This document shows, piece by piece, positions 30,626 to 40,045 of a stretch of 64,000 nucleotides of DNA. The stretch comes from Acidobacteriota bacterium. GTDB lineage: Bacteria; Acidobacteriota; Terriglobia; Acidiferrales; UBA7541. The DNA lies in NCBI GenBank assembly GCA_003154775.1, contig PMES01000148.1, forward strand, positions 1 through 64,000, in the 5' to 3' direction. The position numbers were made by a program, and so were the translations under genes. The notes under the pieces were generated by a model, which was given only the letters and a program-made list of their open reading frames with translations, did not search any database and was not told the origin of the DNA. The stretch's first letter is position 1. Each line of letters opens with the position of its first letter.

Positions 30626-32910
30626 CAGTAGATTTTTTCCTGGCGGCGCAGGTTGCCAAAGGTGCCGATGTTGGCGATGACCAGCGCGACGCGGAACTGG
30701 TTTTCGGTGCGGACGGTGCCAAGTTCGAGGCGGCGATATTCGAGGGCCAAACCGCAGCAGCCACCGTTATAGTTCACTTGCGCGAACTCGTTCTGCATGG
30801 TGCCGGTGACGAAATCATAGCTGATGCCGGTGGAAACATTGAAGCCCTTGCGGGTGAGATCGCCATAGCCGACGATGGTACGAATCTGGTTGGAAGGCGG
30901 CTGGACCAGGGGATCGCCCTGCAAACGGAACTCAGCGATGGTGAAGTAAAATTCGCTGTAGGGCTTCATTTTGAGGAGGGTGCCGATGGTCGTGACTTTA
31001 CTCAGCTGCGGGTCGTACTCCAGGATCTGCTCGGCGTCATAACGGCCGCCGGGCGTGAGCCGGAGATCGCTGACGATAGGCGACCAGTTGCGAGGCGTAG
31101 AAGCGAAGGCAAAGGGAGTGATGGAATCGAGAGCCTGAAAGACGTTGCGCTGGCCGGTGACGAGGGCGCCGCCAAACGTGGAATCGAAATAATGCTTCTG
31201 GACGACGTTCCAGGAGAGGAAATCGACGGGCTGGTCGTCGCCGTTTTTGACGTAGAGATGCTGGGTGAAGCCGTATTCGAGTTCGTTGGTGTCGGTGAGG
31301 GTGGAGTTGCTGTCGAAGCGAATGAAATCGGCGAAGTTGTTCACGCCGGTGACGTAGCGATAGGTGACGGTCGGCTCGATGGTGTGTTTGTAGCGGTGGC
31401 GCGTGCGCGGGCGGTCGAAAAAACGCTCCAGCGTGGGCGGGCGCAGCTCGACCGCAAATTCGCCGGTGTTGCGGGTGATGGATTCACCGCTGAGGGTAGA
31501 GACCGAGCTTAGAGAATCGCCATAGAAGGTTGTGCGGAAGGTTGCGGAGGTGGTGACACCGAGCCAATCGCCGAAATGGAGAGGCACAGTGACCTTGGGA
31601 GCGAATTCGGTGCGGGCGACGAAGTTCGGGGTGACCAGGAACTCATCCTCGCGATGGACGGCGCCGGCGAAAGTATCGAATGAAAAATAGATGGGGAGAT
31701 TCCGCAAAGGGGCTTGTTCAACGGAGCTGAAATGAACTTCGGGAGCGCTGCGCAGAAAGACGCTTTGGGGCGGGCTGAGCTGGAGGAAACTGCGATCATC
31801 CAGGCTGGCGACATTGAAACTGAAGCCGCGGAAATTGTTGGAGAGGAAGATGGAGCTGCGGATTTCGGAGTTGATGGCATCACCGTAGTTATCCGCGAAG
31901 GCCAACCGGAAAGTCAGCGAAGTGAGATCGTTCACATCGGCGACGAAGCGCCAGCCATGGTTCCAGAGAGATTGCACCTCGAGTTGCTGCTGATGGCCCC
32001 CCTGCTTGACCAACGTGCCGTCGGGACCCGCGATGCCGCGATCGACAACGCCGAAATAGGTGTATTTGATCGACGTGTCCTCAAAAGGACGGGCGCGAAA
32101 CTCGCCACGCTGGGACCAACCGCGGAGGCTGAAGTATTCAAGCCCAAGCATGGCATCCAGCCAGGGTTTTGGGGCCCAGTAGAAAGCATCGCCGCCGATG
32201 AAGCCTTTGGTATTGCTGTCGCCGACGACGGGCACGAGAAAACCGGTTTGCCGAACATGCTCGCCTGCCGGAACGGTGGAATAAGGCAACCAGAGAAGCG
32301 GGACACGATAGAGGCGGAAGTTGGAGTTGACCAGGGCAACGCTTTTTTCGAGAGTCACCTTCGCTTCCGGAGCATAGAACTGCCAGGTGGGTTGTGCGGG
32401 ATCGCAAATGGTGAACCAGGCGTGGCGGACGATGTAAACATCGGCGGAAATGCGCTCGACTTCGCGAGCTTCGAAGTAGAGAGGGTTCCGAGTGATCAGG
32501 AGAGCGGGATTGGGGCTACGTTCGAGCTTGATCGTACCGTGAACGTTGTGAAAGGTGCCGTGTCCCGTGGCGACATTGAGAACGGCATCGTCGCCCTCGA
32601 GATGCTGATTTTCAAAGTCGAAGAGAACGTGCCCGTGGACAGCCGCCTCCGAGGTGGCATTGTTGTACTGGGCGTGGTCGGCTCGCAAGCGCATGCCGGA
32701 ATAGATGATGTCCACATCGCCATCGGCGATAAAGAGGTCGCCTTGCCGCTGTTGCGGGCCGCTGGAGGAAATTTCCGCGATGCCGCCGGAAGGAGTGGGG
32801 AGACGTACCTGTTGGGCGGAAGCGGGGATTAGGACTGCGAAAAATGCAAGGAGGAGGAGAGGAAGGCAGCGCCTTGCAGGCGGGGCGGAGATTGATGGAT
32901 GGATGATCAC
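30625..32910 (-). CDS. lptD: LPS-assembly outer membrane protein LptD
   Basis: An outer-membrane beta-barrel that inserts LPS with LptE. The GTG at 32910 gives about 761 residues beginning with a signal peptide (RRCLPLLLLAFFAVLIPASAQQ). In-frame upstream starts (33000, 33090) lack an RBS and precede non-protein-like sequence. An OstA/LptA-like periplasmic jellyroll follows (DLFIADGDVDIIYSGMRLRADHAQYN ... GHVLFDFENQHLEGD), then a long barrel with alternating aromatic strands. The C-terminus IANIGTFGNLRRQEKIY is consistent with a terminal strand region. It indicates a didermic, LPS-bearing cell. The amidase gene follows with a 1-bp overlap. Confidence 0.9.
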   Translation of the reverse strand: MIIHPSISAPPARRCLPLLLLAFFAVLIPASAQQVRLPTPSGGIAEISSSGPQQRQGDLFIADGDVDIIYSGMRLRADHAQYNNATSEAAVHGHVLFDFENQHLEGDDAVLNVATGHGTFHNVHGTIKLERSPNPALLITRNPLYFEAREVERISADVYIVRHAWFTICDPAQPTWQFYAPEAKVTLEKSVALVNSNFRLYRVPLLWLPYSTVPAGEHVRQTGFLVPVVGDSNTKGFIGGDAFYWAPKPWLDAMLGLEYFSLRGWSQRGEFRARPFEDTSIKYTYFGVVDRGIAGPDGTLVKQGGHQQQLEVQSLWNHGWRFVADVNDLTSLTFRLAFADNYGDAINSEIRSSIFLSNNFRGFSFNVASLDDRSFLQLSPPQSVFLRSAPEVHFSSVEQAPLRNLPIYFSFDTFAGAVHREDEFLVTPNFVARTEFAPKVTVPLHFGDWLGVTTSATFRTTFYGDSLSSVSTLSGESITRNTGEFAVELRPPTLERFFDRPRTRHRYKHTIEPTVTYRYVTGVNNFADFIRFDSNSTLTDTNELEYGFTQHLYVKNGDDQPVDFLSWNVVQKHYFDSTFGGALVTGQRNVFQALDSITPFAFASTPRNWSPIVSDLRLTPGGRYDAEQILEYDPQLSKVTTIGTLLKMKPYSEFYFTIAEFRLQGDPLVQPPSNQIRTIVGYGDLTRKGFNVSTGISYDFVTGTMQNEFAQVNYNGGCCGLALEYRRLELGTVRTENQFRVALVIANIGTFGNLRRQEKIY

Positions 32911-33044
32911 GCGGCTAATGAGCTCAGAGAGTCGAAGAGTTAGCCTAGCACGCGCTTGGGCGGAATTGTAGCGGAGCGTGGAGCAGGGATGGAGGGACAT
33001 GTGCAAGGAATGATGAGATAGGCGTCCGGCGGGTTGTTCGGAGA

Positions 33045-33083
33045 GATCCTTCGACTCGCCCGCCGCGGCGGGCCCGCTCAGGG
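33045..33083. repeat. CCTTCG...GCTCAGGG element enclosing a 16-bp palindrome
   Basis: GATCCTTCGACTCG (33045-33058) and GCTCAGGG (33076-33083) match the dispersed family. Between them, GCCCGCCG/CGGCGGGC (33058-33073) is a perfect 16-bp palindrome. It lies about 26 bp beyond the 3' end of the leftward epimerase gene and may serve as its terminator. Confidence 0.5.
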
Positions 33084-33108
33084 CGCGCATCCTTCGCCGG
33101 ATGCCCGG

Positions 33109-34059
33109 TTAGTGCGGGGCTTCCCTGGTGTGGTGGGTTCGATACCACTCGTAGGTCCGCCGGAGGCCCTCCTCGAAGAAAACGGTTGGCTCGTAGCCGA
33201 GGATTTCCCGCGCGCGGCGGATTTCCGCTTGGGAGTCGCGGATGTCGCCATCGCGCGGGGGTTCGTATTTGGCCAGAAGATTTTCCCCGGAGATTTTTCG
33301 CAGCAGGTCGAGAATATGGTTGAGCGAAACACGGGAGCCGGTGCCAACGTTAAAGACTTTTCCGAACGCGCCGGGGGCTTCGCAGGCGAGGAGATTGGCC
33401 TGGACGGCGTTTTCGACGAAGGTGAAGTCGCGGGTCTGCTCGCCGTCGCCATAGACGACCGGCTGACCGTCCTGTAGGAACGCGGTAGCGAAGCGGGAAA
33501 GTACGCCGGAATAGGGAGAATCCGGGTCTTGCCGCGGGCCGAAGATGTTGAAGTACCGGAGAGAGACGCACTCGAGGCCGTAACAGCGCTGGAAAGCCTG
33601 CGCGTAAAGCTCGCCCACGTATTTCGAGACGCCATAGGGAGAGATAGGGGAGGGCTGCATGTCTTCCGTCTTGGGAAGCGTGGGGGTCTCGCCGTAGGCA
33701 GAAGAGGAGGCGGCGAAGACGACGCGCTTGACTTTATTGTCGCGGGCGGCGAGGAGGACGTTCAAGGTGCCGTCAACGTTGATGCGGTTGGTTTCGAGAG
33801 GATCCTTGACCGAGCGCGGAACAGAAGTGCGGGCGGCCAGGTGGATCACAAATTCGGCTTGCAGCATGGCCTTCTGGACGGTCTCCAAATCGGTGATGGA
33901 GCCCTTCATGAAGGTGATCTTGTTGCGGATATCGGCGAGATTTTCCTCCTTGCCGGAAGAGAGATCGTCAAGCACGACGACGCCGTGACCTCGCCGGACA
34001 AGCTCGTCCACCGTGTTTGAGCCGATAAATCCGGCGCCCCCCGTGACCAGGTAGCGCAT
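33109..34059 (-). CDS. NAD-dependent nucleotide-sugar epimerase (UDP-hexose 4-epimerase-like SDR)
   Basis: A 316-residue extended SDR enzyme. The NAD-binding TGGAGFIGSN is at residues 6-15. The catalytic YxxxK is visible as SPYGVSKYVGELYA with the preceding Ser in FAASSSAYG. The sequence is close to UDP-GlcNAc/UDP-glucose 4-epimerases of the WbpP type (SSAYGETPTLPKTEDM, YFNIFGPRQDPDSPYSGV). GGGAGG precedes the ATG. The neighbourhood contains further nucleotide-sugar enzymes, supporting a role in polysaccharide precursor supply. The exact sugar epimerised is not fixed by the motifs. Confidence 0.9.
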   Translation of the reverse strand: MRYLVTGGAGFIGSNTVDELVRRGHGVVVLDDLSSGKEENLADIRNKITFMKGSITDLETVQKAMLQAEFVIHLAARTSVPRSVKDPLETNRINVDGTLNVLLAARDNKVKRVVFAASSSAYGETPTLPKTEDMQPSPISPYGVSKYVGELYAQAFQRCYGLECVSLRYFNIFGPRQDPDSPYSGVLSRFATAFLQDGQPVVYGDGEQTRDFTFVENAVQANLLACEAPGAFGKVFNVGTGSRVSLNHILDLLRKISGENLLAKYEPPRDGDIRDSQAEIRRAREILGYEPTVFFEEGLRRTYEWYRTHHTREAPH

Positions 34060-34152
34060 GTCTGGATGCCTCCCGCTGGCAAAGCTAACTTATTGTACGA
34101 TGATTGGAAGGAAATCAAGGGAGAGGATTGACGAGGGCGTCACAAAAAGCGC

Positions 34153-35055
34153 ATGGGCAAAAAAGTAGCACTGGTTGTGGCGATCATGGCTCTGCTGCTG
34201 GTGGCGGCGGGATTGCTCTATTGGAGAGTAGTGCATCCGGGGCCAGGAATCGCCGTATGGCCTGCGAATCCGGTGGCACCGGCCCCAGCGGGCCCGGAGC
34301 GCGGATTCGGAAACGCGGAACCTGGAACGCCCACGGCTGCGCCCTCGGTGGAGACCAACGAAAAGAAGGGCCGTACGCACGCGGAACCCGGGTTCACGCT
34401 GCGCCCGGGTGAATCGCTGGAGTTTGCGGCGAATGTGACCAAGCTGAACAGCACGATCGCGAACCTGAAGATCGTCACCGCCGAGAGAAGGAATTTCTAC
34501 GGCAAGAACAGCTGGCACCTGCAGGCATTCGCGCGCACGGAGAACCCGTACCGGATGGTGTTTGAGCTGGACGACCAGTTCGACTCGTACAGCGAAGCTG
34601 GCAACTTTGCCAGCCAGCAATATGAGATGCACCTGAGCGAGCGGGGACAAAAAGTGGATTCGGTGCAGCGGATGGTGTCTTCACCGGAGGATCCGGCGCC
34701 CGCGGATGCGACCGCGGCGCGCGTTCCCGCCGGCACACGGGATCCCTTGGGACTTTTGCAGTACCTGCGCGGCATCGATTGGGACAAAACCCCGGAGATC
34801 AATAGCCCGGTCTACGACGGACGAAAGTTCTATGAAGTGCGCGCCGTGCTCCTGAGCAAGGCCGAAGCGGTGAATGTTCCGGCGGGAAATTACACGGCGA
34901 CCAAGATCGCCATCCACGTGTACGAGGGCGGAGCAGAGATGAAGGACGCGCACTTCCTGCTGTATCTCTCGAACGACGCCGCGCGCCTTCCCGTCCTGCT
35001 GGAAGCCGTGCTGCCAGTAGCCACGGCGCGCGTGGAACTGACCAAAGCAAAATAG
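34153..35055 (+). CDS. DUF3108 domain secreted/membrane-anchored protein
   Basis: A 300-residue protein with an N-terminal helix (ALVVAIMALLLVAAGLLYW), a Pro/Ala-rich linker (residues about 30-75) and a domain matching DUF3108: LRPGESLEFAANV, QAFARTENPYRMVFELDDQFDSY, YLRGIDWDKTPEINSPVYDG, and C-terminal AGNYTATKIAIHV ... DAHFLLYLSNDAARLPVLLEAVLPV. DUF3108 proteins are periplasmic, of unknown function and often sit near outer-membrane assembly or sugar genes. The gene is divergent from the epimerase. Confidence 0.77.
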   Translation: MGKKVALVVAIMALLLVAAGLLYWRVVHPGPGIAVWPANPVAPAPAGPERGFGNAEPGTPTAAPSVETNEKKGRTHAEPGFTLRPGESLEFAANVTKLNSTIANLKIVTAERRNFYGKNSWHLQAFARTENPYRMVFELDDQFDSYSEAGNFASQQYEMHLSERGQKVDSVQRMVSSPEDPAPADATAARVPAGTRDPLGLLQYLRGIDWDKTPEINSPVYDGRKFYEVRAVLLSKAEAVNVPAGNYTATKIAIHVYEGGAEMKDAHFLLYLSNDAARLPVLLEAVLPVATARVELTKAK

Positions 35056-35073
35056 AGCAGAACGGCTGGCGTT

Positions 35074-36429
35074 TTAGCAGTGAACGATGCGCTCGCGGTG
35101 GCGAACGACGCGGCGGGTGGCGTTGCGCGTATCCACCACGAGTTTCGCGCTTTCAACTATAGCCGCATAGTCATAGCTGGAATGATCGGTGGCAATGACC
35201 ACGGCATCGTAGTTCCCGAGTGTCTGCGGGTTCAGCGGCACGGACTTCATGTGCGAGAAATCGTAGTGACGCATTTTGTGCAGGTGCGGGAAGTAGGGGT
35301 CGTTGTAATCGAAGTCGGCGCCGCGTTTCTGGAGAATCTCCATGATCTTAAGGGTGGGGGACTCGCGCAGGTCGTCGACGTCCTTTTTGTAAGCCACGCC
35401 AAGAATCAAGATCTTGGAGCCCTTGAGACTCTTCTTGTGATCGTTCAAGGCCGCGGCAATGGAATCCACGACGTGGTAGGGCATGGCGGTGTTGACTTCG
35501 CCGGCCAGTTCGATGAAGCGCGTGGAGAAATCGTATTCGCGGGCTTTCCATGAGAGATAGAAGGGGTCCACCGGAATGCAGTGGCCGCCCAAGCCGGGCC
35601 CGGGGTAGAAGGGCATGAAGCCGAAGGGCTTGGAAGAGGCGGCCTCGATCACTTCCCAGACGTCCACGCCCATGCGCAAGCAGAGCATTTTGAGTTCGTT
35701 GACGAGGGCGATGTTGACGCAGCGGAAGATATTTTCGAGGAGCTTGGTCATTTCCGCGGCGCGGGTCGAGCTCACGGGGATGACTTTCGCGACAACTTGC
35801 GCGTAGAGGGCCTGGGCGGCACGGCCGCTGGGCGGGTTCACGCCGCCAACGACTTTGGGGATTTGGGCGAGACCAAACTGTTTGTTCCCGGGATCTTCGC
35901 GTTCCGGTGAAAACGCCAGGAAGAAATCTCCCGGCACATTTTCATTTTCGGGGCCGGCAGCAATGGGGCAGCGCAAGCCGCTCTTTTCGAGGATCGGCAG
36001 GAGCAATTCTTCGGTCGTGCCGGGATAAGTGGTGGATTCGAGAACGACCAACTGGCCCTTTTGCAAGTGGGGTTGAATGGATTTGGCGGTGGATTCGACG
36101 TAGCTCAGATCGGGTTCGCGGTACTCGTTTAGCGGGGTGGGCACGCAGATAATGATGGTGTCGGCTTCCTTGAGTTTGCTGAAATCCGTGGTGGCGTGGA
36201 AATGGCGGCTGTTCACATATTGCTGAATCTTGGTTTGCTGAATGTGTTCGATGTACGACTTGCCGGCATTCAGGAGTTTTACCTTTTCAGGATCGGTATC
36301 AAACCCGACAACTTTGTGGCCGGCCTCGGCGAAACGCAAGGCGAGGGGAAGACCGACGTAACCGCAGCCCATAATGGCCACTTTGAGAGTGGCCCCTTTG
36401 AAGAATTCAGGTTTTCTGTCCATTGCCAT
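35074..36429 (-). CDS. UDP-N-acetylhexosamine 6-dehydrogenase-type nucleotide-sugar dehydrogenase
   Basis: A 451-residue NAD-dependent four-electron dehydrogenase of the UDP-glucose/GDP-mannose family. The Rossmann start VAIMGCGYVGLPLALRFAE, the catalytic cysteine C284 in GPGLGGHCIPVDPFYLSW, and the C-terminal VAYKKDVDDLRESPTLKIMEIL place it with WbpA-like UDP-GlcNAc dehydrogenases rather than UDP-Glc dehydrogenase. The product would be UDP-N-acetylhexosaminuronate for surface polysaccharide. It starts at ATG 36429 (a second ATG two codons later), with GAGGAG a little far upstream. It is convergent with the DUF3108 gene. Confidence 0.9.
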   Translation of the reverse strand: MAMDRKPEFFKGATLKVAIMGCGYVGLPLALRFAEAGHKVVGFDTDPEKVKLLNAGKSYIEHIQQTKIQQYVNSRHFHATTDFSKLKEADTIIICVPTPLNEYREPDLSYVESTAKSIQPHLQKGQLVVLESTTYPGTTEELLLPILEKSGLRCPIAAGPENENVPGDFFLAFSPEREDPGNKQFGLAQIPKVVGGVNPPSGRAAQALYAQVVAKVIPVSSTRAAEMTKLLENIFRCVNIALVNELKMLCLRMGVDVWEVIEAASSKPFGFMPFYPGPGLGGHCIPVDPFYLSWKAREYDFSTRFIELAGEVNTAMPYHVVDSIAAALNDHKKSLKGSKILILGVAYKKDVDDLRESPTLKIMEILQKRGADFDYNDPYFPHLHKMRHYDFSHMKSVPLNPQTLGNYDAVVIATDHSSYDYAAIVESAKLVVDTRNATRRVVRHRERIVHC

Positions 36430-36682
36430 GAGAGGGAAAATGCTCCTCTTCGGATGTTGCGCGCGACACAGGCTCTAAGGCCAGGGAGATAAACGACATG
36501 GAAACTATAACAGTTTCGGGAGCCTGGCTTGAAGAGGAGCCTGTGGATGTTTCCAAGATTTCACATTCCGAGATGGCGGAGTAGGCTGGAACTGCGTTGC
36601 GTTTCCGCAGATGCGGGGTGAAGATAAGCGCAATGCAAACGGCTGAGTTACTTCGATTAGGCGGTTCTCCCGCCGGCGCGAC

Positions 36683-37459
36683 ATGACACTCGTAGTTCTG
36701 GTGCTGGGGCTCGTCGTTGGAGTACTGGTGGGACTTCTGGGCATTGGCGGAGGCGTGGTGCTGGTGCCCGCGATAGTTTACCTGCTGCATTACGACCAGC
36801 ACCTTGCCCAGGGAACGTCTCTCTTCATTCTCCTGCCTCCGACTGGACTGGGCGCGCTGCTGCAGTATTGGAAAAACAAACAGGTGGACTTGCGCGCTGG
36901 AATTTACTGCGCGGTGGGCTTTCTCCTGGGAGGTTATGGAGGAGGGCGTGTTGCCGTGCCCATGCCTTCGCGGGACCTGCAGGGGATATTCGGATTTTTT
37001 CTGATGCTGTCAGCGGTGCTGCTATGGAAAAAGACGCGCGAAACGTCAACGCCGCCGAGCGAAGCAAGCAGCGTAACCGCGCAGAATCGCCTGAGGAGTT
37101 TTGGAATTTTTCTGGTCGCGGCGTTTTGCGGGCTGGCGGCAGGGATTGTGGGAATTGGCGGAGGGGCGTTGCTGGTGCCGCTGCTGGGATTGCTGTTTGG
37201 CTTCAGCCAGCACCGGGCGCAAGGGACGAGCCTGGTGGCGCTGATTCCGCCGACAGGGTTGCTGGCCTTTCTGGCGTACGCGCAGGCGGGTGATGTTTCC
37301 TGGAAGACGGGGCTGCTGCTGATCCCGGGCGTTTTTGTGGGCGGGATCCTCGGCGGAAAACTGGCGCGCCAGTTGAATGCCGCGCGGATGCGCCAGGTGT
37401 TTGCGGCGCTGATGTTTCTGCTGGGCGTGTGGCAGCTCTTCTCTGCGTGGCGAAGGTGA
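36683..37459 (+). CDS. TauE/SafE family sulfite/anion exporter-like protein
   Basis: A 258-residue membrane protein made of two homologous halves, each beginning with the family motif: VGVLVGLLGIGGGVVLVPAIVYL ... QGTSLFILLPPTG and AAGIVGIGGGALLVPLLGLLFG ... AQGTSLVALIPPTG. TauE/SafE members export sulfite, sulfoacetate or related organosulfur anions, though most are uncharacterised. It lies 16 bp upstream of the CpsB-like gene in the same direction, so the two may be co-transcribed, but a common function is not obvious. Confidence 0.87.
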   Translation: MTLVVLVLGLVVGVLVGLLGIGGGVVLVPAIVYLLHYDQHLAQGTSLFILLPPTGLGALLQYWKNKQVDLRAGIYCAVGFLLGGYGGGRVAVPMPSRDLQGIFGFFLMLSAVLLWKKTRETSTPPSEASSVTAQNRLRSFGIFLVAAFCGLAAGIVGIGGGALLVPLLGLLFGFSQHRAQGTSLVALIPPTGLLAFLAYAQAGDVSWKTGLLLIPGVFVGGILGGKLARQLNAARMRQVFAALMFLLGVWQLFSAWRR

Positions 37460-37475
37460 CGCATACTGGAGGGAA

Positions 37476-38246
37476 ATGGTCGACCTTCATTCGCATATTC
37501 TTCCCGGGCTCGATGACGGAGCAAACTCCATCGAAGATGCGCTGGCCATGGCGGAAGACGCCATCGCCGATGGCATCACGCATGTGGTGGGAACGCCGCA
37601 TGCCAGTTCCAACTACACATTCAATTTTGCGAAAGTGCGCGAGGCCCGGGATGCGCTGAGCGAGAAGCTCGCGGGCCGTATCACCCTGGCGACGGGCTGC
37701 GATTTCCATCTCAATCCGGAAAATCTGACGGCCATTCGAGCGGATGCAGCGCCGTTTTGCATCAATCAAAAGGATTATCTACTGGTGGAGTTCAACGAGT
37801 TCTCCATTCCTCCGTCGATGGACCAGCGGCTGCACGAACTGCAGCTTGCCGGCTTGCGCCCGGTGATCACGCACCCGGAACGCAACGGTATTCTGCGGGC
37901 GCAACCGGAACGATTGTTGCGCTGGGTCAGCTTGGGCTGCTACGCGCAAATCACGGCGGGATCGCTGACCGGCGTATTTGGCCCGGGCGCGCAGGAAGAT
38001 GCGTGGACGTGGATTGGGCGAGGACTGGTGCACTTCATTGCCAGCGATGCGCACAATACGGCGCGGCGCCCGCTGAAGCTGAGATTTGCCTACGAGGCGG
38101 TTGCGGAACGCTTCGGCGAAGAAATAGCACGGGCCCTGCTGAGGGAGAATCCGCTGGCTGCGTTTGAGGGGAGACCTCTTCCCTATGTTCCGGAGGTTTC
38201 CACCGATCCATTGCGCGCAAAACGCAAGCGGTTCATTTTTTTCTAA
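37476..38246 (+). CDS. PHP-family tyrosine phosphatase (CpsB/YwqE-like)
   Basis: A 256-residue PHP-domain metal-dependent phosphatase. The metal ligands are seen in MVDLHSHILPGLDDG (H5, H7), the mid histidine of VVGTPHAS, ITHPERN and HFIASDAHNT. In capsule systems CpsB dephosphorylates the tyrosine kinase that controls chain length. Here GGAGGG directly precedes the ATG, and surrounding genes make nucleotide sugars. No bacterial tyrosine kinase or Wzc-like gene is in the window, so the substrate is unknown. Confidence 0.89.
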   Translation: MVDLHSHILPGLDDGANSIEDALAMAEDAIADGITHVVGTPHASSNYTFNFAKVREARDALSEKLAGRITLATGCDFHLNPENLTAIRADAAPFCINQKDYLLVEFNEFSIPPSMDQRLHELQLAGLRPVITHPERNGILRAQPERLLRWVSLGCYAQITAGSLTGVFGPGAQEDAWTWIGRGLVHFIASDAHNTARRPLKLRFAYEAVAERFGEEIARALLRENPLAAFEGRPLPYVPEVSTDPLRAKRKRFIFF

Positions 38247-38272
38247 AGGGCTTTTCTAATGGCGCGGCAGAT

Positions 38273-38938
38273 TTATGCAGCGGGCCGCAAGGGCAATCCG
38301 GCCCAGGCGTTGAACAGGCCGAGCACTTCTCTTACGACATCCAGGGCATCGCCGGTATTTCGCCACCAGTGATCGGCATCGAAGGGGTCGTCCGAAACAC
38401 CGTGGACGATGGCCTCGCCGTTGGCGCCCGAAAGTTGTTTCCAGAGGGTGCGTGTGCGGCGGGTGTGGACTTTAGAGGTCACCAGGATCACGCGGCGCGG
38501 GTTTGCGCTGGAAAGAGCCTGGCCGATGGCGGCCATTTCATCGGCGGTATTAACGATGGGCGGCTCCAGGACACGAATTGCGGATTCGGGGACGCCTTCG
38601 TGGATAAGGATGAGCTTGTCGTAGGCGTCTTCCCCCTGGTAGGGCACGGAAAGTTTCGCGAGCGTTGCCCCGGGCTCCGTGGAATGGGTCAACCAAACCT
38701 GCGGCGCGTATCCCTGCTTGTACACTTTGGCGGCTTCCAAAGCCCGGCTGGGCATGCGGCCGCTCAAGACCGCGATGGCGGCCGCGTTTTGCAGGGGATC
38801 TTCGGCGATAAGCCAGCGACCCAGATGGAAGAAAGCGAAGAAACAAGCACTGATCAGGCAGAGGGCCAGAAAAGGCCAAACACGCGGCTTGCGGGCAGGC
38901 TCCGTTGGGAGCAGCGTTGCAATCAGCAAATTCCCCAT
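38273..38938 (-). CDS. DUF218 (YdcF/ElyC-like) membrane-anchored protein
   Basis: A 221-residue protein with one N-terminal transmembrane helix ([18 protein letters not shown]) and a DUF218 domain: [34 protein letters not shown], then [14 protein letters not shown] and [14 protein letters not shown]. ElyC in E. coli affects undecaprenyl-phosphate or ECA metabolism and envelope integrity; YdcF binds S-adenosylmethionine. Its place in a polysaccharide locus agrees with an envelope role. The usual Gly/Glu-rich motif of YdcF is only partly kept. Confidence 0.78.
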   Translation of the reverse strand: MGNLLIATLLPTEPARKPRVWPFLALCLISACFFAFFHLGRWLIAEDPLQNAAAIAVLSGRMPSRALEAAKVYKQGYAPQVWLTHSTEPGATLAKLSVPYQGEDAYDKLILIHEGVPESAIRVLEPPIVNTADEMAAIGQALSSANPRRVILVTSKVHTRRTRTLWKQLSGANGEAIVHGVSDDPFDADHWWRNTGDALDVVREVLGLFNAWAGLPLRPAA

Positions 38939-39065
38939 GGCAGCGCATCGTAACGTGCAAGGTGTTGCAGGTCAAACGTCCATCGCAATAGCCAGCGGGG
39001 GATTCGTTGGCCAATTTCCCAGGTCACGCGTTAGACTTGGTGATTCCCATTTACACGGAGGACGC

Positions 39066-40016
39066 ATGCGAGCAGTGGTAACAGGCGGTGCGGGGTTCCT
39101 GGGATCGCATTTTTGCGACCGCTTGCTGGCTGAAGGCTGGGAAGTGCTGGCGCTCGACAACCTGGTGACGGGGGACGCACAAAATCTCGCGCATTTGAAA
39201 GGGAACCGCAAGTTTCAGTTCGATCGCCAAAACGTGACCGAGCCATTCCTGGTGGACGGGGAAGTCGGCTATGTATTCCACCTCGCGTCCCCCGCGAGTC
39301 CCCCGGATTATCTGAAACACCCGATCGAGACGCTGAAGGTGGGGTCGATCGCGACGATGCGCACGCTGGATCTGGCGATGACGAAGAGGGCGAAGTATCT
39401 GCTGGCGTCCACCAGCGAGTGCTACGGCGATCCAGAGGTCTCGCCGCAGAGCGAGAGTTACTGGGGCCACGTGAATCCAGTGGGGCCGCGCAGCGTTTAC
39501 GACGAGGCGAAGCGTTTTGCGGAAGCCACCACCATGGCGTACCACCGGTATCACGGCGTGGATACGCACATCGCGCGCATCTTCAACACGTATGGGCCGA
39601 GGATGCGTTTGAACGATGGCCGGGCGCTGCCGAATTTTGTGTTTCAGGCGCTCAGCGGGCAGACGCTGACGGTGTATGGAGATGGAAAGCAGACGCGGAG
39701 TTTCTGCTATGTTTCCGATTTGATCGAGGGGATCTACCGGCTCAGCCAGTCCGATGAGCACTACCCCACGAACATCGGAAATCCGAATGAAATGAGCATT
39801 TACGAATTCGCGGAACGCATTCGTGCGCACTTCCCGAACGCGCCGGCGATCGTTCACAAACCCCTGCCGGAAGACGATCCCAAGCAGCGTTGTCCGGACA
39901 TCACGAAAGCGAAGAAGTTGCTGGGCTGGGAGCCCAAGGTGAGTCTTGAGGATGGACTGCGGCTGACGCTGGAGTTCTTTAAGGTGCAATTCGGCAAGAT
40001 GACAGCGAGCCGCTGA
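39066..40016 (+). CDS. UDP-glucuronate decarboxylase (UDP-xylose synthase)
   Basis: A 316-residue extended SDR. The ATG at 39066 follows GGAGG, and the NAD motif [13 protein letters not shown] starts at residue 5. The UXS-diagnostic segment [23 protein letters not shown], the catalytic YDEAKRFAE (YxxxK) and [16 protein letters not shown] are all present. It converts UDP-glucuronate to UDP-xylose. The gene converges (29-bp gap) with ugd, which makes its substrate, so the two supply UDP-GlcA and UDP-Xyl. The long upstream in-frame extension is antisense to the DUF218 gene and is not part of the protein. Confidence 0.94.
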   Translation: MRAVVTGGAGFLGSHFCDRLLAEGWEVLALDNLVTGDAQNLAHLKGNRKFQFDRQNVTEPFLVDGEVGYVFHLASPASPPDYLKHPIETLKVGSIATMRTLDLAMTKRAKYLLASTSECYGDPEVSPQSESYWGHVNPVGPRSVYDEAKRFAEATTMAYHRYHGVDTHIARIFNTYGPRMRLNDGRALPNFVFQALSGQTLTVYGDGKQTRSFCYVSDLIEGIYRLSQSDEHYPTNIGNPNEMSIYEFAERIRAHFPNAPAIVHKPLPEDDPKQRCPDITKAKKLLGWEPKVSLEDGLRLTLEFFKVQFGKMTASR

Positions 40017-40045
40017 ACTTGGGGCGAAGACGTCCCTGGCCGGGA

